From a virus, in IMG/VR virus record IMGVR_UViG_3300032006_000032, positions 1 through 36,772 of that record: a DNA stretch of 36,772 bases, one strand, 5' to 3'. The notes under the pieces are model-generated. The model ran no database searches. It saw nothing but the letters and a program-made list of their open reading frames with translations, and was not told the DNA's origin. A program made the position numbers and the translations under genes. Shown one piece after another: positions 21,245-27,395 of the stretch (position 1 is its first letter; each line of letters starts with the position of its first letter).

Positions 21245-21654
21245 GCCTTCTCCTTTAGCAGTTTCTCGATTTCCGGGATCGCTTCCTCGTAAGCCCTGCT
21301 CACGCAGGTGAAGAACTTATCCAGGTCCATGTCCAGTCCGAAGTTGCCCATCTCGGACAGCCGCTTCAGCTGGGTTATCACTCGGTACTTGCACGCATTC
21401 CTCTTGAGCTTCTCGATGATGGCCGGGACTGGCTTCTCGGGACTCTTCCACTCGATCGATAGGGCTTTGAGGAGCCACTTCTGGAGGTAGTGGTAGTCCT
21501 TGACCTTTCCACCACCCCCGTGCTGCAACTCCGAGACGATCGACTGTATTTCCGGGTCCGACCAGTCATGCGGGTCAACCTTGTTCCGCCACTGCTTGCT
21601 TCCCAGCATCACCCCCAGGGCTACCAGTTCCAGTGCCACCGATGGTGACATCAT
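21241..21654 (-). CDS. Hypothetical helical protein (about 137 aa)
   Basis: Two adjacent ATG codons at 21,654 and 21,651 follow GAGGAG; an upstream ATG at 21,696 and one at 21,612 are alternatives. The sequence ALELVALGVMLGSKQWRNKV and PEIQSIVSELQHG faintly resembles the N-terminal domain of DnaB-type helicases (ELA-VLG-ML), then KRNACKYRVITQLKRLSEMG. No ATPase motif follows. It could be a helicase loader or partner, but the resemblance is weak. It overlaps the HTH gene and, by four bases, the methyltransferase gene. Confidence 0.6.
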   Translation of the reverse strand: MMSPSVALELVALGVMLGSKQWRNKVDPHDWSDPEIQSIVSELQHGGGGKVKDYHYLQKWLLKALSIEWKSPEKPVPAIIEKLKRNACKYRVITQLKRLSEMGNFGLDMDLDKFFTCVSRAYEEAIPEIEKLLKEKA

Positions 21655-21946
21655 CTGCTCCTCGTGACCTCCTTGCCTCTTCTGAGATGACGACATCGTG
21701 CAACCTTGTTAGCAGCTTGACGGAAACTGGCTCCTGCTTCCTGAAGATCCGAGACATGTGGTACTTGTTCACGCCCACTCGCTCAGCCATGTACGTCTGG
21801 GTCCATCCAAACGCTTCCTTCACCTCAACGAGTATCTGGTGCCCATGCTCCGAGGCATCCGTCCTGGCTCGTTCCATGAGATGGTACGAGTTTGCCAGAC
21901 GCTCCAGGCACCACATTGCCTCGTTCGGCATCTCTTTAGTGCTCAT
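21575..21946 (-). CDS. Helix-turn-helix transcriptional regulator (XRE-like)
   Basis: Residues about 40-85 (LVEVKEAFGWTQTYMAERVG, then VNKYHMSRIFRKQEPVSVKL) form an XRE/Cro-type helix-turn-helix: helix, WTQTYMAERVGVN turn, recognition helix KYHMSRI. The N-terminus (EAMWCLERLANSYHLMERAR) is helical and could dimerise. The C-terminal 35 residues are Gly/Arg/Ala-rich and overlap the next gene by 80 bases. ATG 21,946 has AAAGGAATGCT upstream. It is the best internal candidate for a protein that binds the palindromic 26-bp sites, but this is speculation. Confidence 0.75.
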   Translation of the reverse strand: MSTKEMPNEAMWCLERLANSYHLMERARTDASEHGHQILVEVKEAFGWTQTYMAERVGVNKYHMSRIFRKQEPVSVKLLTRLHDVVISEEARRSRGADDVTIGGTGTGSPGGDAGKQAVAEQG

Positions 21947-22074
21947 AGCATTCCTTTCTCCAACGGTTCCGCCATCCCCGCGACTTGTTTATCGACGCTC
22001 GCAGACTCGGCAATTCCTCGCGTCGTTGTAGAACCAAAGGGAGGGTATTTCCCAGCGAGCCATCGGTAAGGCAT
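21943..22074 (-). CDS. Small hypothetical peptide (43 aa)
   Basis: ATG 22,074 has GAGGG eight bases upstream. The 43-residue product (MPYRWLAGKYPPFGSTTTRG, then IAESASVDKQVAGMAEPLEK) ends with a stop that overlaps the start of the HTH gene as ATGA. The overlap and ribosome site support it. There is no known motif. Confidence 0.5.
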   Translation of the reverse strand: MPYRWLAGKYPPFGSTTTRGIAESASVDKQVAGMAEPLEKGML

Positions 22075-22157
22075 CGCCAGTCCCTCGCTTTGGACAGGGG
22101 TCAGATCGCACTACACAGAACAAGTTGTCCCCCGGGGACCTGATCCCGGGCCGGTCT

Positions 22158-22400
22158 CTATCTCTTTTTGTTTAGGTCATCCAGCGGTTCCCCTGTCCAC
22201 AAATCCAAACCTTGCGTCTCCCGGTCCCGCATGAGTGCAATCCACTCCTCGTGACCTGGAACCTTTTCCTTGCTATGCGAGGTTCCCTCTGGCGGTGTAT
22301 TGAGCAGGCGGCTCACTCCACCAACGGGTGTCCTGTAATTCGCCATCACGTTTTGCATCAGAGGAATCACCTCCTGATGCCCTCTCCAATTCTTGCCCAT
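22158..22400 (-). CDS. Hypothetical protein (80 aa)
   Basis: ATG 22,400 has the excellent site AAGGAGG five bases upstream and gives MGKNWRGHQEVIPLMQNVMA and onward. The product is basic and polar (PVGGVSRLLNTPPEGTSHSK) with a Trp-containing C-terminus (LDLWTGEPLDDLNKK). There is no family match. It overlaps the zinc-ribbon frame by 128 bases. The 83 bases after its stop hold a GC-rich palindromic stretch at about 22,120-22,152 but no other gene. Confidence 0.55.
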   Translation of the reverse strand: MGKNWRGHQEVIPLMQNVMANYRTPVGGVSRLLNTPPEGTSHSKEKVPGHEEWIALMRDRETQGLDLWTGEPLDDLNKKR

Positions 22401-22485
22401 CGTTACCTCCTTGTTGGCACGCCAAACACAGCTTTTCCACGCTGTGCCGTTCAAAGTCAGCATAACACGACTGGCAGATTCCCAT
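22273..22485 (-). CDS. Possible small zinc-ribbon protein (70 aa)
   Basis: ATG 22,485 overlaps the helicase stop as TAATG, suggesting coupled translation. The first 24 residues (MGICQSCYADFERHSVEKLC, then LAC) form two CxxC knuckles 14 residues apart, a typical zinc ribbon. The remaining 45 residues are polar and share DNA with the well-supported 80-aa frame, so the C-terminus may be spurious. It may be a partner of the helicase. Confidence 0.5.
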   Translation of the reverse strand: MGICQSCYADFERHSVEKLCLACQQGGNDGQELERASGGDSSDAKRDGELQDTRWWSEPPAQYTARGNLA

Positions 22486-24173
22486 TAGATGTGCGTCCAG
22501 TTGTTTTTCGCTAGCCGATCAATCATCCCGCTCGCCTGCTGCCTGGACAACTCCTTGGTATCGACACCGTACTTCTTCAAGAGGCGGCACTGCTTGTAGC
22601 TGGCCCCACCCTCCTTGGAGCGTCCAATCAGGGAGTCCATCAGGGTACTTGCCCCGTGGAAGGTGAGGTCCTCGATCTTGTGCCACTCGACCCCGAACTT
22701 TGCGAGTGCTTCTTTTTGCTTATGGGTCGGCAAGCGACCCTTGTGCCATCCTGGTTCACGAGATGGAACAACGTCGAGGATTCCGAAGGGGTCGGCTCGC
22801 CTCGCGTCATATCTGACAGACGTTGCCACAATTTTCCTACGCTCTTCCAGAAGTGTCGCATGCTTGACCTCCGCTTCTTCAAGTGCCCTCATCACATCGC
22901 CACCAGACTTCTCCAACTCCTCCTTCGCCAGATCGACCACCTCGTCCGGGTACTTACCACCCAGGATGTCTGTGCTCGTGATCAGACGATGCCTGCTGTT
23001 CCCGACGAAGTCCAGGATCTTGATGTTAGGCTTAGGGCTAGCCGCTATTGCGGCCTTTCTCTCATCAGGTGTCTCAAGCCTCCAGCCCTCCCCCTCGATC
23101 ACCCCTGGCAGGACCCTCGTCCCCCTCCCGCACATCTGGGCCACCAGACTACGGCTCTTGGATGGTCTACCCATGCTCAACGTCCTGACCTGGGGGCAAT
23201 CATACCCCTCGGTCAGACAACCCACGTTGACCGCGTATTGGTAGAACCCGTCCGCAAAACGCTGCAGTGCCCTCCTCCGCGACTGCTTATCCCTTGAGTT
23301 CACAACGTGCTGGTAGTTCTCACTGGCTGGGACCTTGGACACTAGGCAGAACGCACGACCGTCCATCTTGCGGTTGAAGATCTCAGCCAACCGGGAAGCC
23401 TGCTGGATTCCAGAAGCAAACACCATGCACTGGTCGTCTCCAGCCAGATCCATCGTTGGAGCAGCCACCTTGTGCAACACAACCTCTCGTGTCATCTCAG
23501 ACTGCAGGGCCTTCCCCTGAAAGTCACCACCCGTCACCTTGATGTCATTGAACTGGATGTCATCGACGGTGATGATCTCCTGCTGAATCGGAACCAGCCA
23601 TCCGTCACCAATAGCAGAGGGTCCACCAGCTGGGTCCATCAGCGGGTAATCAAACGCCACGGTCTCGAATGTCTGGCCCAGTGCCTGCTCGTCCGTTCGG
23701 TCTGGAGTGGCCGTGGCACCAAGCACCCGCAGATCCGGGTTCACACTGAAGTAGTCCAGGATGCGTTGGTACGTCTTGTTGTTCCTGACCGCGTGATGAG
23801 CCTCATCGATGATGATCAGCCCCACCTCCATTGGGTCGGGGAACGCGCGTTTGATCCGCTTCTCCCGGTACAGGCTATCCTTTGAAGCAAAAGTCATCTT
23901 GCTTCTTGCGTGGCTCGACCGGCGGAACTCGCCCATCTCGATCTCGCCGTGCTCGCCAGTCTTCTGGTGCCACCTCTCCCAAGGTTGCCAGACCAACTCC
24001 TCTCGATGAGCCAGGACAAGCACCTTGCCCTGTGGCCACTGGTCAGCGATCTCCAGAAACGTCTGGGTCTTCCCTGTCCCGGTAGGCATTACCATCAATG
24101 CCGACATGAAATTATTCAATGCCGAGATCGCATCAACAGAACACTTTATCTGGAAATCACGCAGGTAATTCAC
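22485..24173 (-). CDS. SF2 DEAH-box helicase with tandem C-terminal motif
   Basis: Helicase motifs are clear: MPTGTGKTQTF (Walker A, 29-39), VLVLAHREEL (Ia), IIIDEAHHA (II, 120-128), LGATATPDRT (III, 151-160), CLTEGYDCPQ (V) and VAQMCGRGTRVL (VI). This matches ResIII/UvrB-like DNA translocases used in phage replication or recombination. The last 80 residues hold two related units: HKQKEALAKFGVEWHKIEDL and YKQCRLLKKYGVDTKELSRQ, each followed by an AS-x(2)-D-x-L helix, perhaps a DNA-binding or docking module. ATG 24,173 overlaps the ParB-like stop as ATGA, so production is coupled. Confidence 0.9.
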   Translation of the reverse strand: MNYLRDFQIKCSVDAISALNNFMSALMVMPTGTGKTQTFLEIADQWPQGKVLVLAHREELVWQPWERWHQKTGEHGEIEMGEFRRSSHARSKMTFASKDSLYREKRIKRAFPDPMEVGLIIIDEAHHAVRNNKTYQRILDYFSVNPDLRVLGATATPDRTDEQALGQTFETVAFDYPLMDPAGGPSAIGDGWLVPIQQEIITVDDIQFNDIKVTGGDFQGKALQSEMTREVVLHKVAAPTMDLAGDDQCMVFASGIQQASRLAEIFNRKMDGRAFCLVSKVPASENYQHVVNSRDKQSRRRALQRFADGFYQYAVNVGCLTEGYDCPQVRTLSMGRPSKSRSLVAQMCGRGTRVLPGVIEGEGWRLETPDERKAAIAASPKPNIKILDFVGNSRHRLITSTDILGGKYPDEVVDLAKEELEKSGGDVMRALEEAEVKHATLLEERRKIVATSVRYDARRADPFGILDVVPSREPGWHKGRLPTHKQKEALAKFGVEWHKIEDLTFHGASTLMDSLIGRSKEGGASYKQCRLLKKYGVDTKELSRQQASGMIDRLAKNNWTHI

Positions 24174-25096
24174 TTGTCACTCCTCAGTCCCTCGGGAAGT
24201 GCGTTGTACTGATCGCGATGCATCCACCCCAGGTGGTCGCACCCATCGCAACCTTTACCCTTACAGATGGGACAGACTGCATGCGGCTTGGCGGCAATCA
24301 GTGCATTTGACACGTTGGTGCAGTCTGCCTCGACTGCCCGTAGGGGGATGAGTTCGCCCCCCTCGGACTCTGAAATCACCCTTATAGAAGCCTTGATCTC
24401 GCCAGCCTTGTAGATCAGACCCCTCATGGCCCGTGCCACGTCAAAGGTAGCCTTCAGTTCATCGGGGACGGGGTTGTCCAGTCCATCAACAGTACCTCGC
24501 CTGTCCCTTTGGACAGCCTTGTGCCCCTTGGAGACACTGCGGTTCAGCTTGGACCTCAAGTCTTCCGCCTTGGCGTCGTCGCCACTGACTTCCGCCTCAT
24601 CGATAGCCTCGATAACAGCCTGGGCCTTTTCAGCAGTGCGGTAGTCCATCCCAACCGCCTGTGCGGCAATCGTCTTAGCCTTGCCCTTCTTGTCTGTTTC
24701 TTTCAGTTTTTCATGGTGCAGCTTTTTCCGTTCCAAGGAAAGGCGTTGCTCAACCTCAAGAAGCATCGAGTACTCACGAGCACGCTGCTCGTTCGTTTTG
24801 TCCCGCTGGCGGTTGGACAGGATGAGCATGCGGACTGCAGAATTGTCGTCCTTCACCTCATCCTGCATGATGACAGGAACTTCCTTCATCTTCAGCATCC
24901 TCGCCGCGTTCATACGGCGGTGGCCCGAGATGACCACGGACTTACCGTTGTCGTCCCATGCCAGCACAGGCTCAAGGACACCAAGGGACTTGATTGACTC
25001 CAGGAACTCGTCATCAGGAGCGTCCCGGTAAATCTTTTGATTGAACTCGTGAGCCTGAAGCTCAAACGGGTCCATGAAAATCACATCATGCGTCAT
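24170..25096 (-). CDS. ParB/sulfiredoxin-like protein with C-terminal zinc knuckle
   Basis: The N-terminal domain (DEFLESIKSLGVLEPVLAWD, then VVISGHRRMNAARML) has the ParB/Srx signature GHRRxxAA at about residues 58-65. A long helical, basic centre (RLSLERKKLHHEKLKETDKK) and an HTH-like segment (AKTIAAQAVGMDYRTAEKAQ) may bind DNA. The C-terminus has two CxxC pairs in CPICKGKGCDGCDHLGW (275-291), like a DnaJ-type zinc knuckle. It probably binds DNA to mark or load the helicase encoded next. ATG 25,096 overlaps the previous stop as ATGA, preferred to GTG 25,105. Confidence 0.8.
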   Translation of the reverse strand: MTHDVIFMDPFELQAHEFNQKIYRDAPDDEFLESIKSLGVLEPVLAWDDNGKSVVISGHRRMNAARMLKMKEVPVIMQDEVKDDNSAVRMLILSNRQRDKTNEQRAREYSMLLEVEQRLSLERKKLHHEKLKETDKKGKAKTIAAQAVGMDYRTAEKAQAVIEAIDEAEVSGDDAKAEDLRSKLNRSVSKGHKAVQRDRRGTVDGLDNPVPDELKATFDVARAMRGLIYKAGEIKASIRVISESEGGELIPLRAVEADCTNVSNALIAAKPHAVCPICKGKGCDGCDHLGWMHRDQYNALPEGLRSDK

Positions 25097-25725
25097 GCTA
25101 TCCACTCTCTTTCAATTGCTGATACCAGATCGATAATCTTTTTGGCCATCAAGGGGGTGCAGCAGTCCAAAAGACTTCTTGCCTCAGAAATCGCCCCGGC
25201 TCCGATGGCCATTTCCATAGCCTCTACAAAGTTATCCCCAGCCTCCTCCATCGCAACCTGCTCGCTGTGCTCCCTCCTCTCCTTGTTCATCTGGATCGCA
25301 CGCCTGGACTGAGCCTTGCGTCGTTCTTCCGTCCAGCCTGCAGCCCCCCGCTCCTTTGCGGGTGTTGGCTTTTTCTTGGAGTTGTACGATGGGTCATGCG
25401 CCAACTCCAAGGCATGGTCAGCCAAAGCCCTGACTATCTGCCTCACCGTGTAACGCCCTACTCCATCCACCCTCTGCAGCTGACTCGGAGTCGTGTTGCA
25501 CAGCTGGGCAACAGTATGAACCCCAAGCGACCAGCAGGCTTTCTTTGACCTCTTGTCCAGGCGAAGATCATCCAGTGTCAGGACGTGCATCGCCCTGTTC
25601 TCCTCCTTTTCTGGAGGCTCTTCCTTTTTCTCAGGCTCCTCAATCCCCTGGGCGTTGTAATTCTTTAACACTTGTCGCCTGTGCCGAAGCTCGTCCTCAC
25701 GTTTCTGCAGTTCTGTACCACTCAT
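25093..25725 (-). CDS. Protein with RNA polymerase alpha C-terminal-domain-like fold
   Basis: Residues 48-108 (LTLDDLRLDKRSKKACWSLG, then VHTVAQLCNTTPSQLQRVDG, then VGRYTVRQIVRALADHALEL) align without gaps to the RNA polymerase alpha C-terminal domain. Arg59 corresponds to the DNA-contacting Arg265 of the E. coli subunit and the NxG turn keeps its Gly. The rest is a charged helical N-terminus (ELQKREDELRHRRQVLKN), a Lys-rich linker, and a helical C-terminus with a single CC (SLLDCCTPLMAKKIIDL). There is no polymerase-assembly domain. It may bind UP-element DNA or compete with the host subunit. The stop overlaps the ParB-like start and its own start overlaps the Rad52-like stop. Confidence 0.75.
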   Translation of the reverse strand: MSGTELQKREDELRHRRQVLKNYNAQGIEEPEKKEEPPEKEENRAMHVLTLDDLRLDKRSKKACWSLGVHTVAQLCNTTPSQLQRVDGVGRYTVRQIVRALADHALELAHDPSYNSKKKPTPAKERGAAGWTEERRKAQSRRAIQMNKERREHSEQVAMEEAGDNFVEAMEMAIGAGAISEARSLLDCCTPLMAKKIIDLVSAIEREWIA

Positions 25726-26558
25726 ATCTCTTCACCCTCCTCCAATGCTGCCACGAGCATCTCGCCAATCGGGATGCCCTTTTTCACGTTAACCTGTACG
25801 AGTTCAAGAGTTGCGTCAACCAGTGCATCCGACTCTCGGATCTCGCCAATGGACGACTTTGTCCCGTCCCACAGCCACTCAACCACCTTGTTCGCCTCGT
25901 CTGGACCCTTGCACCCAGCCTCCATAAGCACTGAGTTGAGCTTGTCCACTGGTCGAGGCTCCTCCTCCACTGCCGACTGCTTTGCCACTTCCCGGGCAGG
26001 GGAGCCACTAGGGCTAGTGTTATTAGGCAAAGCCCAATGCGGCAGCTTCGGAGGAAGCCAAAAGAACCACTTGTCTCCACCGGGACCCTGGCACTTTGCC
26101 CGCTTGGCCCCGGGCATCTTGTTGTCGCTCACCTCAGCCCACCCCTCTTCAAGATCGTAAAGGTATCGACCGATCCCCCACTGACAGGCTGCTCGCTTCA
26201 TGGAGTCGGACAATGCAGACTTTACAGCCTCGATATCACGGGCTTCTGCACCGTCCCACTTGGTGACCCACTCCTCCTTGTAACCCTCGCCATCAGTGTT
26301 CAAGCATCGAATGGACAGGCCGCAGATCACGCCACCGCTGGGACCCGCCTTGTACCTGTTCTTCCACATGCTGGGACCCAGGACATCATCCAGCCTCTGT
26401 TGAATCGCTCGGTTCGTCACATACGCCAGACACAGTGCCCAGACGTTCCCGTCCTTCTTACACCCGCTCCGACCGATACGCCACTCGACCTCTTTCGGCT
26501 GAAACGGCTCCTGAAGCAACCTCAGATGCTCCTGCTGGCTCTTCAAATTCTCCCTCAT
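25722..26558 (-). CDS. Rad52/Rad22-like single-strand annealing protein
   Basis: The N-terminal 150 residues carry the Rad52 pattern: FQPKEVEWRIGRSGCKKDGN, ALCLAYVTNRAIQQRLDDVL, GPSMWKNRY, ICGLSIRC, then EAVKSALSDSMKRAACQWGI and GRYLYDLEEGWAE. Such proteins form rings that anneal complementary single strands in recombination-dependent replication and repair. The C-terminal half is acidic and variable (EEEPRPVDKLNSVLME) with a second small helical domain. ATG 26,558 has AGGAAAGG upstream. It acts with the Gp157-like upstream gene and the RusA resolvase later in the operon. Confidence 0.88.
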   Translation of the reverse strand: MRENLKSQQEHLRLLQEPFQPKEVEWRIGRSGCKKDGNVWALCLAYVTNRAIQQRLDDVLGPSMWKNRYKAGPSGGVICGLSIRCLNTDGEGYKEEWVTKWDGAEARDIEAVKSALSDSMKRAACQWGIGRYLYDLEEGWAEVSDNKMPGAKRAKCQGPGGDKWFFWLPPKLPHWALPNNTSPSGSPAREVAKQSAVEEEPRPVDKLNSVLMEAGCKGPDEANKVVEWLWDGTKSSIGEIRESDALVDATLELVQVNVKKGIPIGEMLVAALEEGEEI

Positions 26559-26600
26559 GATCTTGCCTTTCCTGTTCCATAGTGACGAGCAGCAACTCGT

Positions 26601-27083
26601 CTACCTGATCCGAAGCGATGTGCTCTTCACTAGTTCGCATCCCGGGATCAACTCCCCTTCCTTCAAGGAATTAAGAATCTCGGACTTGAGAACCTTGACG
26701 TCCATCTCCAGGTATCTCGTGGGGATCTGCTCCTGATCAACGATTTCCACCCTGCCTGGGGTCTCCTGAACACGCACCGTGAACAGGTCGTCCTTCACCA
26801 AGTCCATCTCCATCCCGACCATTTGGTCGTGGACATAGCCCTTCAGCCAATCCCGCTTGTTCTTGAATGACTTCTGCTTCCCTTTCAGCCGATCGATCTC
26901 AGCACCCACTGCATCCACCGAGGAGTCCAACTCCTTGATGATCTTCACACAGTTGACCACCTTTTCCTTGAAGCTGCCGCCAAGGTGCTTGAGTTCCTCC
27001 AGCAACTCATGGCTGAGACCCCCCTCCTCAGTAGCCAACCGAACCAGATTGTCTAGCTTTTCCGGGTATTCATACAACTTCAT
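26601..27083 (-). CDS. Siphovirus Gp157-like protein
   Basis: Start ATG 27,083 follows GAGGAGG inside the csrA 3' end. The protein (160 aa) begins MKLYEYPEKLDNLVRLATEE, has a central coiled coil (DSSVDAVGAEIDRLKGKQKS), the segment KRDWLKGYVHDQMVGM, and a C-terminal VRVQETPGRVEIVDQEQIPT-Y. This is the arrangement of the Gp157 family, found in phage recombination modules beside annealing proteins; the specific activity is unclear. It overlaps csrA by 14 bases and precedes the Rad52-like gene by 42 bases. Confidence 0.85.
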   Translation of the reverse strand: MKLYEYPEKLDNLVRLATEEGGLSHELLEELKHLGGSFKEKVVNCVKIIKELDSSVDAVGAEIDRLKGKQKSFKNKRDWLKGYVHDQMVGMEMDLVKDDLFTVRVQETPGRVEIVDQEQIPTRYLEMDVKVLKSEILNSLKEGELIPGCELVKSTSLRIR

Positions 27084-27246
27084 CGAGTTCTGCCTCCTCA
27101 CGGGTCAACTCGTAACGCAAAATCTTCACGTTGTCAGGGGCGTCGACTCCCAGTCGGACGAAGTTGCTTCGCAACTCCAAGATCGTTACCGTGATGTCGC
27201 CATCGATATCGATCTTCTCTCCCTCTTTCCTGCTTAGCACCAGCAT
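27070..27246 (-). CDS. csrA: Phage-encoded CsrA (RNA-binding translational regulator)
   Basis: The 58-residue product begins MLVLSRKEGEKIDIDGDITV and continues TILELRSNFVRLGVDAPDNV and KILRYELTREEAELDE. This matches bacterial CsrA/RsmA along its full length: the N-terminal MLxLxRKxGE strand, the GxDAPxxVxIxRxEL segment with the RNA-contacting Arg (R44), and five-strand dimer pattern. CsrA dimers bind GGA in leaders and control translation and mRNA stability. AAGGAGA lies eight bases before ATG 27,246. It is the first gene of the long leftward early operon with its own promoter. The in-frame reading upstream is chance, not an extension. Confidence 0.93.
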   Translation of the reverse strand: MLVLSRKEGEKIDIDGDITVTILELRSNFVRLGVDAPDNVKILRYELTREEAELDEVV

Positions 27247-27280
27247 TGCCTTCTCCTTAATTGCTGTGTGTTGCACGACT

Positions 27281-27308
27281 ACTATAGCAGCTGCCAACAG
27301 CATGGCAA
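27281..27308 (-). promoter_or_regulatory. Sigma70-like promoter of csrA/early operon
   Basis: On the minus strand TTGCCA (27,303-27,308) and TATAGT (27,281-27,286) are separated by 16 bases, five of six matching each consensus. Transcription would begin near 27,274, giving a leader of about 28 bases. It is the only good promoter found upstream of the early operon. Confidence 0.65.
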
Positions 27309-27369
27309 CCGCAAAATGTAGTAGGTCACACAGTGGAGGCATACCACTGGTAGCAGTTGTGGGCCTAAA

Positions 27370-27395
27370 TCTGCTTAGTACATTTTGTGCTAAGC
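27370..27395. repeat. 26-bp palindromic element, copy 2
   Basis: This is the reverse complement of the copy at 11,947-11,972, with no mismatch over 26 bases. It starts on the last base of the stop codon of the polyvalent gene and lies about 62 bases upstream of the csrA -35 box. GCTTAG and CTAAGC arms flank CACAAAATGTA. Confidence 0.8.

Noticed and set aside
21241-21654. Assignment of this gene as DnaB N-terminal domain
   Set aside because: Only a short LVALGVML-like similarity is visible and no helicase core follows; kept as hypothetical.
26458-26640. 60-codon minus-strand frame between Rad52-like and Gp157-like genes
   Set aside because: It overlaps both neighbours, has no good ribosome site, and its Glu/Ala-rich translation looks like an out-of-frame reading.
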